Shown here: in pieces, positions 1 through 7,291 of the stretch
Position numbering within the stretch: the stretch's first letter is position 1
How the letters are laid out: each line of letters opens with the position of its first letter
NCBI RefSeq assembly: GCF_000373105.1
Contig: NZ_KB890417.1
Span: 109,245-173,244, forward strand
DNA from: Neolewinella persica DSM 23188
GTDB lineage: Bacteria; Bacteroidota; Bacteroidia; Chitinophagales; Saprospiraceae
Direction: 5' to 3'
Length of the DNA stretch: 64,000 nucleotides
Position numbers and translations under genes: made by a program
The notes under the pieces: model-generated
Databases searched by the model: none
Seen by the model: the letters and a program-made list of their open reading frames with translations, nothing else
What the model was told of the DNA's origin: nothing

Positions 1-77
1 GCGAAGAACGCCTCGTGAAGGACTTTGTGGCCGCCTGGGCTAAGGTGATGAACCTTGACCGGTTCGACCTCGCGTAG
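1..77 (+). CDS. katG: Catalase-peroxidase KatG, C-terminal end (partial)
   Basis: Reading from base 3, the last 24 codons before TAG at 75-77 give a peptide ending AWAKVMNLDRFDLA. This closely matches the conserved end of bifunctional catalase-peroxidases, which typically finish with AWxKVMNxDRFDL. KatG is a haem enzyme that removes hydrogen peroxide. Only the extreme C-terminus is inside the window, so completeness cannot be judged. A strong hairpin at 168-202 may end its transcript. Confidence 0.8.
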   Translation, partial: EERLVKDFVAAWAKVMNLDRFDLA

Positions 78-94
78 TGAATGCAGGAAGGGGA

Positions 95-150
95 GAATGG
101 GTGAAGGGGCTTCCGCAAGTACCGTTCGCCCGCTTCGCGGACTCACCTTT
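95..150 (-). repeat. Dispersed ~50-bp repeat (AGGTGAGCAAGCG family), inverted copy
   Basis: The reverse complement matches the two direct copies at 283-330 and 343-392: AAAGGTGAG, a variable AGCG/GCGAA core, then GGTACTTGCGG and CCCATTC. It lies directly downstream of katG, so the first 400 bases hold three copies, one of them inverted. Confidence 0.75.
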
Positions 151-167
151 AAGAGTGAATTAAGGGA

Positions 168-202
168 CGAAGGGAGCTACCGAAAGGTATTGCTCCCTTC
201 GT
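168..202 (+). terminator. Hairpin after katG
   Basis: ACGAAGGGAGC at 168-178 pairs perfectly with GCTCCCTTCGT at 192-202, giving an 11-bp stem with a 13-nt loop, followed by a T-rich stretch. It is the likely transcription end for katG. Confidence 0.55.
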
Positions 203-282
203 TCATTTTGGCACATAGGTTAGCAAATTACATGAGCGGTTCTTCTGGCTAAACCTACCTCCTTTCCTCCATCCTCCCTTCA

Positions 283-392
283 GGTGAGCAAGCGAAGCGC
301 CGCGAAAAGTACTTGCGGTAGCCCATTCTCCCCTTCACTCCAAAGGTGAGCAAGCGCAGCGCCGCGAACGGTACTTGCGGTAGCCCATTCAA
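283..392 (+). repeat. Dispersed ~50-bp repeat, two direct copies
   Basis: Copies at 283-330 and 343-392 share AGGTGAGCAAGCG, AGCGCCGCGAA and GTACTTGCGGTAGCCCATTC. Further copies occur at 95-150 (inverted), 7144-7182, 7224-7265 and 14309-14360. None contains a coding frame. All lie at gene ends next to T/C-rich CATTCACTCC words. Confidence 0.8.
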
Positions 393-423
393 TTATTCTC
401 TCCTTCACTTATTCTCTTATTAC

Positions 424-1314
424 TCACTCCAGCATCCGGCGTAAAAACCCAAACCAGGCCTCTCGATACCCCTCCCCACCCTTTTCCCAAAGGTCGGCAT
501 GGTCTCCGTTGTTGACGATGTACAACTGCTTGTCCTTAGATGCATAAGCATCGAACAATGCATGTGCGTGGGAAACGTTGATGTTGGCATCTGCGTCGCC
601 GTGGATGTGCATTATTGGTTGGGTCACCTTGGAGGCTACATCGACGGGACGGACGGAAAACGGGTCGAAGTCAGCTATTTGTCCGGCGCGGGTCAGTACA
701 TAATCTGATAACCAAAACGGCAGCGGAACTCCGCCCATCCGTTGGCCGTAGGCATTGGCTACGGTGCGTAGGTCGATGAATGTGCTTTCGATGAGGCCAA
801 ATTTCAACCGGTTATCGTGTGCCAGACTCTGGATGGCAACTGCACCTCCCATTGAATTACCGTAGATGCCGGTAGAGAGGTCAGGAGATTTGGCTTCCAA
901 CCAGTCGATGGCCAGGCTGACGTCGTATTTTTCAGCAGCGCCGTAGGTTAGGTATTTACCACCGGATTTGCCGTGCGCGCGTTGGTCCCAAAGCAAAACG
1001 TTGTAGCCTGTTTTCACCAGCTCGGCGACGGAGTTGAGGTAAACTTCCTTGCAGCTACCCACGCCGTGAAGCATGATGAGATTCGCCCTGGCCTTACCAA
1101 CAGCGGGAACGTAAAAAGCGTCCAGTTGAATGCTACCCGCCGGCTGTAGCTTAAAATGCTCATAGGGCAGGCCGTAGTTTCCCGGCGTCTGGTCCCCGGT
1201 TTTGTGTCCGGGTTGCAGGATGGCGTAGGGCAATACGTGAGTAGCCAGTAGGTAACCACTAATCAGCAGGAATACAAAAAGAATACCAGCGATGATGAGA
1301 ATGGCTTTCAGCAT
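424..1314 (-). CDS. Alpha/beta hydrolase, membrane-anchored
   Basis: This 296-aa serine hydrolase of unknown substrate has one N-terminal membrane segment (about residues 3-24). The fold signature is clear: oxyanion region LHGVGS (82-87), WDQRAHGKS (109-117), nucleophile motif GNSMGG with Ser154, acid Asp240 or Asp242 in HGDAD, and His272 in GDHADLW. It resembles the COG1073-type membrane-anchored hydrolases. ATG at 1314 is preferred over an in-frame TTG at 1341, because the TTG lies inside the promoter element (TATCTTTG at 1339-1346) and the extra residues would encode the GC-rich dispersed word. The neighbours give no pathway clue. Confidence 0.85.
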   Translation of the reverse strand: MLKAILIIAGILFVFLLISGYLLATHVLPYAILQPGHKTGDQTPGNYGLPYEHFKLQPAGSIQLDAFYVPAVGKARANLIMLHGVGSCKEVYLNSVAELVKTGYNVLLWDQRAHGKSGGKYLTYGAAEKYDVSLAIDWLEAKSPDLSTGIYGNSMGGAVAIQSLAHDNRLKFGLIESTFIDLRTVANAYGQRMGGVPLPFWLSDYVLTRAGQIADFDPFSVRPVDVASKVTQPIMHIHGDADANINVSHAHALFDAYASKDKQLYIVNNGDHADLWEKGGEGYREAWFGFLRRMLE

Positions 1315-1321
1315 GTTTTTT

Positions 1322-1346
1322 GGGCGCGGACGCGGGTGCAAAGATA
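1322..1346 (-). promoter_or_regulatory. -7 box fused to a variant GC-rich word, upstream of the hydrolase
   Basis: On the minus strand TATCTTTG matches the Bacteroidota -7 consensus TAnnTTTG. It runs straight into CACCCGCGTCCGCGCCC, a variant of the 18-bp dispersed word. ATG follows 24 nt after the box, so the word would form almost the whole 5' leader. Confidence 0.6.
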
Positions 1347-1386
1347 GGTTAAGCGATCAATGTTAAGGAGCTGCCCCCCGGTCTCC

Positions 1387-1547
1387 GCGATTTGTAATCG
1401 CGATTGGAGAGAGGGCTCTATGAGCCCGTAGGAAAAGACCTTGTATATTCTTTGGTGAAGCGACACCCTCGCATATCCCGGCTAAAACCTGGATACTGTT
1501 TCCTTACGGCTCATAGAGCCTTAGGTCCAAGTGCGATTGCAAATCGC
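1387..1547. repeat. Fold-back element with ~49-bp inverted arms (BIME-like)
   Basis: The left arm (1387-1435) and the reverse complement of the right arm (1499-1547) agree at roughly four of five positions. Each arm also contains its own hairpins: GCGATTTGTAATCGC or its GCGATTTGCAATCGC counterpart, and a GGCTCTATGAGCC palindrome. The ~60-nt centre has no ORF. It sits between the ends of the hydrolase promoter and the first GldM-like gene and could act as that gene's terminator. No transposase is nearby. Confidence 0.75.
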
Positions 1548-1566
1548 TGGCACCGAGTAGCAAAGA

Positions 1567-2262
1567 CTACCGTATCTCAAAAGCCAGAGGGTTCAACTCC
1601 CGATTAACTTCGTCCCCCGGGCATTTAGCCAGTACTCGAGTAAATTGATAGACATCCCCAGCTTCTGCCCTTTGAATGATGGCCTTCGTAGGACCGTCAA
1701 AACTCCCGCCTTTGTTTATTGACCGATCACGATCATTATCTTTCGAAACCCTAAGCAATTTGAAGCCGACTATTTGACAAGTGCCTTGTATATCCATGTA
1801 TCTTATAAGCGCATGAATGCCTCTTTGGGCCCTAAATTCTTCCGCCTCAAATCCCCCCGAAGTAGCATTCCCCAGATATGCCTTTGGATCTGGCATCCAC
1901 ATCACCCGAACAACATATTCATCAAGCACTTCACCTTTATGGAGAACAATAATCTTCTCCGCGCCCTGTTTAAGCCCACGAAGGATACCATACCTTCGAC
2001 CTCCACGATAGCTAAGGCCAGCAGACGTAGATATTGTAAAATCTTTGTCTTTAAGACCATTCGTATGGATGGTTACTGGATTATCGACACCTATGTAAAC
2101 AATGTTCTGCTTGTCCAACGAAAAACTGACAAATGGTTTCTCTTGCAGAATGTCTGCTGAAGGGCTGTTTGGAGTAGGTGTAACTAATTGCTTTTCTGCC
2201 GGAGGCTCCTGGCAGGCGAATAGGCAAACAGCTATTCCAAAGTAGAGGAGTAAACATTTCAT
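1567..2262 (-). CDS. Lipoprotein consisting of GldM C-terminal (D3-D4) domains, paralog 1
   Basis: This 231-aa protein starts with a lipoprotein signal ending VCLFAC (Cys17). Residues ~43-231 align by eye with the last two periplasmic domains of the gliding/T9SS motor protein GldM: NIVYIGVDNPVTI, MPDPKAYLG, FRAQRGI, GDVYQF and a terminal LNPLAFEIR. GldM's transmembrane helix and first two domains are absent. The start is set at 2262 because upstream in-frame codons run through a palindrome at 2326-2383. A close paralog follows at 2463-3161 on the same strand. It probably sits on the periplasmic face of a membrane; whether it touches the T9SS motor is inference. Confidence 0.8.
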   Translation of the reverse strand: MKCLLLYFGIAVCLFACQEPPAEKQLVTPTPNSPSADILQEKPFVSFSLDKQNIVYIGVDNPVTIHTNGLKDKDFTISTSAGLSYRGGRRYGILRGLKQGAEKIIVLHKGEVLDEYVVRVMWMPDPKAYLGNATSGGFEAEEFRAQRGIHALIRYMDIQGTCQIVGFKLLRVSKDNDRDRSINKGGSFDGPTKAIIQRAEAGDVYQFTRVLAKCPGDEVNRELNPLAFEIR

Positions 2263-2325
2263 AGGAGTAAGGCTTAAGCTTAAACGAGGCCCCTTAGATG
2301 TAGCGTGTAAGACAAATTTTAAAGC

Positions 2326-2383
2326 GAGCTGTCCGGCTGAAGCCGAGGCTACACGTGTAGCTCCGGCTTTAGCCGGACAGCTC
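2326..2383. repeat. 58-bp near-perfect palindrome upstream of GldM-like paralog 1
   Basis: GAGCTGTCCGGCTGAAGCC on the left pairs with GGCTTTAGCCGGACAGCTC on the right. The two 29-nt arms differ at only about three positions and the centre is ACACGTGT. It lies ~65 bp upstream of the ATG, between two paralogous genes, so it could end transcription from paralog 2 or be a mobile palindrome. Confidence 0.75.
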
Positions 2384-2462
2384 ATTACTGACACTACACT
2401 TTCATTTAGAAAATCAATAAATCGGCGCTAAAAGAGGAATTTCTTCAAGCTGGTAGAGCCAG

Positions 2463-3161
2463 CTACCGTATCTCAAACACCAACGAGTTCAGCGTTCGGT
2501 TAGCCTTATCCCCGGGACATTTAGCGCGCACGTCCGTAAACGTATAGATGTCCTTCGGCTCCGCCTTCAGCATCAATTGGTTCGATTTACCTTCGATGTT
2601 GCCTCCCTTGTTAGTTTCCGTTTGCCGGTCCTCCTCCAGAGCGTGTCGGGTTACCGAAAAACCGGTGATCATGCACCTGACGTCAAAATCAAAATTATCA
2701 AGCATTGCGAAGAGTCCACGCTGCGCTTTGAATTGTCCTGCCCCCATTTTACCTGAAGAGATGCCACCTAATTTGGCGACTGGATCCGGAATTGATTTAG
2801 CCCGGAAGGTGAATTCATTTATCAAGATCCCCTTGTTCAGGACTTTAACCATCTGAATTCCCACGGCAGAGACGTTCAGCTCATATTCCTTTTCATGTTG
2901 CGTAATGTACCCTGGAGGTGACGCAATTAAAGTGAGGTCATTGAGGTCAATTCCGGTACTGCGCAGATTCAGTGGGTTGGGGAAACCAACGTACACCACA
3001 TTCATTTTGCTTGCCGTCAGGTTCACAAATGGATCAGCCGAGATCACCTCTGCCGGCAAAGCCGGCGGCTCCGGCCGGGCACGTTCATCGGCTAAAGGAA
3101 GATGGTCACAGCCCCAGCAGCTGCCAACGATCAACAGCAGTATCAACGTAGTTCTAATCAT
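2463..3161 (-). CDS. Lipoprotein consisting of GldM C-terminal (D3-D4) domains, paralog 2
   Basis: This 232-aa protein has a lipoprotein signal with Cys18 (SCWGC). It contains the same two GldM-type domains as its neighbour: MNVVYVGFPNPLNL (D3 start, ~53), SIPDPVAKLGG (~122), FKAQRGLFAML, FDFDVRCMITGF, and a C-terminal TLNSLVFEIR. It matches canonical GldM more closely than paralog 1 does. The two genes are same-strand neighbours with a 200-bp palindrome-containing spacer, so they look like a tandem duplication that then diverged. Family membership is recognised from motif order; the role is unknown. Confidence 0.8.
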   Translation of the reverse strand: MIRTTLILLLIVGSCWGCDHLPLADERARPEPPALPAEVISADPFVNLTASKMNVVYVGFPNPLNLRSTGIDLNDLTLIASPPGYITQHEKEYELNVSAVGIQMVKVLNKGILINEFTFRAKSIPDPVAKLGGISSGKMGAGQFKAQRGLFAMLDNFDFDVRCMITGFSVTRHALEEDRQTETNKGGNIEGKSNQLMLKAEPKDIYTFTDVRAKCPGDKANRTLNSLVFEIR

Positions 3162-3503
3162 TGCTCTTCATTTCCGCACTTTGCATCCCGCGTCCGCGCC
3201 ACCTACTTAGTAAGCAGCGTAGCTGAACCACCATCAGGTAAGATGCCCGTAAGATAAGCAACCGGCAACGGGGGATAAAAAAACCGGAACCCACCTTGCG
3301 ATGAGCTCCGGAATAATATGGAGTAGGTTGACTCTTTGTGCTGTTGGGACGTTGAGTAAGTAGCAAAGTCACTTTTTGGGAGCTAATCTCTCCATTATCC
3401 AGTTCCTGATTCCTAACTTAGGCGTCAATTCCCTTACGTACGTCGATCCCCTTTGCCCGCCCACCGGCAAATACCCACTTTAGCGAAGCACAAATACCCA
3501 GGA

Positions 3504-5198
3504 ATGAGACTATTTATCTTTTGTTTACTTTTTCTACCCCTGCTTATCACGGCACAAAGGGAGGAGTTCAGCCAATTCAACGTTGCTGTCACCGTCCAAC
3601 AGGACGGTACGCTCAACGTCAACGAAGACATTTCGGTAATTTCGAGTGGTAAGGTGATCAAGCGGGGAATCACCCGCGCGCTGCCGCGCGGGCCCATCGG
3701 AGACGACGTAGATAAGATGGAAAGATTCGATTATGACATCCAATCCGTTAGCCGGGACGGTAGCAGCGAAGACTACCACACCAAAAACGAGGGAGACAGC
3801 AAAGTCGTTTACTTCGGCAGTAAAGACCGGCGGCTTGATCCGGGGCCCCATCGTTATGGCCTCACCTACGATGCCCCCAAACAGATTTATTTTTTCGACG
3901 ACCGCGAAGAGGTACGCTGGACGCTGGCCGGCATCGACACCCGGCTACCGATCAGGGCCGCCAGCCTGACCTTAACGGTCCCCGGTGGAATGAACGTGCT
4001 GGGTACCGTCTGCTATACGGGTAGCTTTGGCTCTACCGAACAGGCGTGCGAAATGGTGAAAAACGGCAACCAGATCACCTATACCCTCTCCCGGCAACTT
4101 GCTGAGGGAGAAGGCATGATCATCGCCGCCGTATTCCCTACAGGGTCGTTCGTTAAGCCGGCGCCACCACCACCCCCTACGGCCCTGCAAAAAAGCGGGA
4201 CGAAATACATCAGCTTTATTGGTATGCTGATCGCGTTGATGTACGGCTACCGGACCTGGCAGATCCATGGTATTGACCCTCCGACGCCGGAAGTAGGGCC
4301 GCAGTTTACCGCCCCACGCGGTCTTTCTGCCGCCAGCATGCATTACCTTAATTCGTATATGCCCAGCCAGACTCAGCTTACTGCTTCTCTGACCGACCTG
4401 GCCATTAAAGGCTATTTGAAAATTGACGAAGAAGAACGCAGTGGTCTTTTTTCCACTTCAGAGATTTTCGTCCTCCGGCCGCTACAAAAAGATCCCGAAA
4501 CACACCAGGACCTCGCGCCTGAGCAAATAGCGCTCTATAATCATCTCCGCAATATGGGAGACATTGATCTGGACGGAGAATACGATAAACGCCTCGCCAA
4601 AGCTACCGAAGCACATAATAAAAGCCTGAAGGAACAGCACGCTGATTACCTCAAAGAAGGAGGAAACGGTTGGAAGGTCCTTCCCTACGGACTGATCATG
4701 CTGGCTACAGTGGTCGGCGCAGCAATATTTCTTAACCATGCCGAGAACCTGGGCATCGTCCTATTCATTTTTGCCGTCACGCTGTTGATCGTCGGCACCC
4801 CGCTCTACGCCTGGCTGATCCGGAAACCTTCGGAAGACAAGGTGAAATTATGGGCAGAGATCAAGGCGATGAAGCAATACCTGAAGCTTTCGGAAAAAGA
4901 GCGGCGGGGCATTTCTGGTGCGCCGGAGATGACGGAGGAGTATTTCCAATCGGTCCTACCCTACGCCATCGCTCTCGGCATTGAAAACAACTGGGCTTTG
5001 GATTTACAGTCGGATTTGGCGGGTACGCTCAACAATGATCGTAGCCGGCACAGCATGCATATGTACCCATTTATGATGCCTGGTTTTGGGAGTAAGATGA
5101 ATACGGCTTACGGAGCAGTTTCCAGCCCTCCAAGTAGTTCGGGAGGCAGTGCCGGCGGAGGTTCCGTTGGTGGGGGCGGGGGCTCGGGGGGGTGGTGA
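3504..5198 (+). CDS. DUF2207 membrane protein with Gly/Ser-rich tail
   Basis: This 564-aa protein opens with a signal peptide (MRLFIFCLLFLPLLITAQ). The DUF2207 domain (~20-210) has the family's VQQDGTLNVNEDISV start and a PRGP/RYGLTYD body. A proline-rich linker and a first TM (~233-250) follow, then a cytoplasmic region, two TMs (~395-440) and a final Ser/Gly-rich tail ending GGGSGGW. This layout is standard for the family, whose function is unknown. ATG at 3504 is preferred to an upstream in-frame Met because it starts the signal peptide directly. It is convergent with ettA and shares a terminator with it. Confidence 0.85.
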   Translation: MRLFIFCLLFLPLLITAQREEFSQFNVAVTVQQDGTLNVNEDISVISSGKVIKRGITRALPRGPIGDDVDKMERFDYDIQSVSRDGSSEDYHTKNEGDSKVVYFGSKDRRLDPGPHRYGLTYDAPKQIYFFDDREEVRWTLAGIDTRLPIRAASLTLTVPGGMNVLGTVCYTGSFGSTEQACEMVKNGNQITYTLSRQLAEGEGMIIAAVFPTGSFVKPAPPPPPTALQKSGTKYISFIGMLIALMYGYRTWQIHGIDPPTPEVGPQFTAPRGLSAASMHYLNSYMPSQTQLTASLTDLAIKGYLKIDEEERSGLFSTSEIFVLRPLQKDPETHQDLAPEQIALYNHLRNMGDIDLDGEYDKRLAKATEAHNKSLKEQHADYLKEGGNGWKVLPYGLIMLATVVGAAIFLNHAENLGIVLFIFAVTLLIVGTPLYAWLIRKPSEDKVKLWAEIKAMKQYLKLSEKERRGISGAPEMTEEYFQSVLPYAIALGIENNWALDLQSDLAGTLNNDRSRHSMHMYPFMMPGFGSKMNTAYGAVSSPPSSSGGSAGGGSVGGGGGSGGW

Positions 5199-5205
5199 TT
5201 TAGTC

Positions 5206-5279
5206 TACTGGGGCTATTGGTATTATTGGTGCAGAACTCCAACAAACCAATAGCCCCAATAGACCAATAATACCAATAG
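5206..5279. terminator. Bidirectional terminator, TATTGG word repeat
   Basis: CTATTGGTATTATTGGT pairs with ACCAATAATACCAATAG. An alternative pairing uses GGGGCTATTGGT with ACCAATAGCCCC. The hairpin sits exactly between the convergent DUF2207 and ettA stop codons, so it should serve both. The same TATTGGTCTATT words recur just upstream of ettA (6968-6995). Confidence 0.7.
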
Positions 5280-5284
5280 GCCAA

Positions 5285-6967
5285 CTACCGGTTAATCACA
5301 TTCTTAAACCGCGGCCGCTTAGGCGTAACGTCTCCCAGACGCTCTTTCTTAGCTGCTTCGTACTGGCTGTAGTTACCTTCGAAGAACTGGATTTCGCCTT
5401 CGTCCTCGAAACTGAGGATGTGGGTGGCCAGACGGTCGATGAACCAGCGATCGTGAGAGATGACAAGGACACAGCCGGCGAAGCTGTCGAGCGCATCCTC
5501 GAGCGCACGCAGGGTGTTGATGTCGATGTCGTTGGTCGGTTCGTCAAGGAGGAGGACATTACCGCCTTCGCGGAGGGTCATGGCCAGCTGCAGGCGGTTC
5601 CGCTCTCCGCCGGAGAGCATGCCGATTTTCTTCTGCTGGTCGCCACCGGCGAAGTTGAAGCGGCTCAGGTAGGCACGGGCGTTTACCTGTGCGTTCCCTA
5701 CATCGATCATGTCGTGGCCCTGGCTGACGACGTCGTAAATCGTCTGTTCTTTATTGGCGAGCTGTTCGTGGCTCTGGTCAACGTAGCTGATCTTCACGGT
5801 CTCACCAATCTTGATGTTACCGGAGTCGGGCTCGTGTTCCTTAGTCAGCAAGCGGAAGAAAGTAGATTTACCCACACCGTTGGGGCCGAGGATACCGACG
5901 ATGGCGTTCTTCGGAATATTGAAGGTCGCGTTCTCGAAAAGGACACGATCGCCAAAACCTTTGGTCAGGTTCTCCACTTCGATCACAACGTCGCCAAGGC
6001 GGGGGCCCGGTGGGATGAAGATTTCCATGTTCTGTTCGCGTTCTTTGCCTTCATCGCGGGACATTTTATCGTAGGCGGCCAGACGGGCTTTACCTTTAGA
6101 TTGTCGGGCTTTCGGTGCCATTCTGATCCATTCCAACTCTCGCTTGAGGGTCTTCTGCCGCTTGCTTTCTGTTTTTTCTTCCTGCTTGAGGCGATCAGAT
6201 TTCTGCTCCAGCCAGCTGGAGTAATTGCCTTCCCAGGGGATGCCTTCTCCACGGTCCAGTTCGAGGATCCAGCCGGCGACGTTGTCGAGGAAGTAACGAT
6301 CGTGCGTTACGGCGATGACGGTACCCTTGAAACTCTGGAGGTACTGCTCGAGCCAATGGACGGACTCGGCGTCGAGGTGGTTGGTAGGTTCGTCCAGCAG
6401 CAGGATGTCCGGATTACTGAGCAGTAGCCGGGCCAGCGCTACGCGCCGGCGTTCTCCTCCGGAGAGGACGCTTACTTTGGCGTCATCGGGTGGGCAGCGG
6501 AGGGCGTCCATCGCCGTATTGAGTTTATTGTCTAACTCGTAGCCGTTACGATTTTCAATTTCCTCCATCAGTTCGCCCTGACGTTCGATGAGCTTGTTCA
6601 TCTCATCATCGCTCATCGGCTCGGCGAACTTCATGTTCACCTCGTCATACTCCTTCATCAGGTCGACGGTTTCCTGCACGGCTTCTTCCACAATTTCGCG
6701 GACGGTCTTTTCGGCGTCCAACTCAGGCTCCTGCGCCAGGTAACCAATCTTGTAATCGGCGTTGAAGACCACGTTGCCCTGGAAGTTTTTGTCTATACCT
6801 GCAATGATCTTCAGCAAGGTCGACTTACCGGAACCGTTGAGACCGAGTACACCGATCTTGGCACCGTAGTAAAAACTCAGCCAGATGTTGTTCAGTACTT
6901 TTTTGGAGGCTCCCGGGAAGGTTTTGGAGACGCGCTCCATGGAGAAGATGATCTTGTGCTCAGCCAT
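5285..6967 (-). CDS. ettA: Energy-dependent translational throttle protein EttA (ABC-F)
   Basis: This 560-aa soluble protein has two ABC ATPase domains. Domain 1 has Walker A GLNGSGKST (~42-50), LSGGERRRVALARLLL and DEPTNHLDAES. Domain 2 has GPNGVGKST, LSGGERNRLQLAMTL and DEPTNDIDINTL. The arm and linker lie between them and there are no membrane segments. Length and the opening KIIFSMERVSKTFP match EttA, which binds the ribosomal E site and couples the first peptide bond to ATP level. A TACTTTCG sequence about 70 nt upstream of ATG is a possible -7 box. Confidence 0.93.
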   Translation of the reverse strand: MAEHKIIFSMERVSKTFPGASKKVLNNIWLSFYYGAKIGVLGLNGSGKSTLLKIIAGIDKNFQGNVVFNADYKIGYLAQEPELDAEKTVREIVEEAVQETVDLMKEYDEVNMKFAEPMSDDEMNKLIERQGELMEEIENRNGYELDNKLNTAMDALRCPPDDAKVSVLSGGERRRVALARLLLSNPDILLLDEPTNHLDAESVHWLEQYLQSFKGTVIAVTHDRYFLDNVAGWILELDRGEGIPWEGNYSSWLEQKSDRLKQEEKTESKRQKTLKRELEWIRMAPKARQSKGKARLAAYDKMSRDEGKEREQNMEIFIPPGPRLGDVVIEVENLTKGFGDRVLFENATFNIPKNAIVGILGPNGVGKSTFFRLLTKEHEPDSGNIKIGETVKISYVDQSHEQLANKEQTIYDVVSQGHDMIDVGNAQVNARAYLSRFNFAGGDQQKKIGMLSGGERNRLQLAMTLREGGNVLLLDEPTNDIDINTLRALEDALDSFAGCVLVISHDRWFIDRLATHILSFEDEGEIQFFEGNYSQYEAAKKERLGDVTPKRPRFKNVINR

Positions 6968-7110
6968 ATTGGTCTATTTGTGCTATTGGTCTATTTGTTG
7001 GTGGTCCGTCGGTTCGAAAGTACTTTTCTCCCCCTAAAACGGGCGGACGGCGAAAGTACGGAATTATGGCGAGTTGTCGAGTTGTCAAGTTGTCGGGTGT
7101 CCGGTTATCA
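6968..7110. repeat. Degenerate word repeats upstream of ettA
   Basis: Two kinds of short word array occur here: TATTGGTCTATTTGT repeated at 6968-6998, and GAGTTGTC/AAGTTGTC/GGGTGTCC octamers at 7070-7105. No coding potential is visible. Similar but unrelated word arrays occur at other gene junctions. Confidence 0.5.
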
Positions 7111-7143
7111 GCGACATAACGTTCTTCTCTCATCCGTTTGCCC

Positions 7144-7265
7144 CGAAGGTGAGCAAGCGACGCGCCGCGAATGGCAACAGCGGAACCTTATTCACTTATT
7201 CGGTCATTCCATTATTCACTCCTGAGGTGAGTAAGCGAAGCGCCACGAATGGTACCTGGCAGCCC
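7144..7265 (+). repeat. Two further copies of the ~50-bp AGGTGAGCAAGCG repeat
   Basis: Copies at 7144-7182 (truncated after GCGAATGGCAAC) and 7224-7265 (AGGTGAGTAAGCGAAGCG, CACGAATGGTACCTGGCAGCCC). They lie at the 3' end of the minus-strand glycosyltransferase gene, as the first copies lie at the end of the hydrolase gene. Confidence 0.7.
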
Positions 7266-7291
7266 TTTCCACCAGTCACCCCTTCTCCCAT

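Noticed and set aside
1315..1341. Upstream TTG start for the alpha/beta hydrolase
   Set aside because: It would lie within the promoter/GC-rich word; ATG at 1314 directly begins the membrane anchor.
5420..6427. 335-codon open frame antisense to ettA
   Set aside because: It mirrors the codon structure of ettA on the opposite strand; no recognisable domain.
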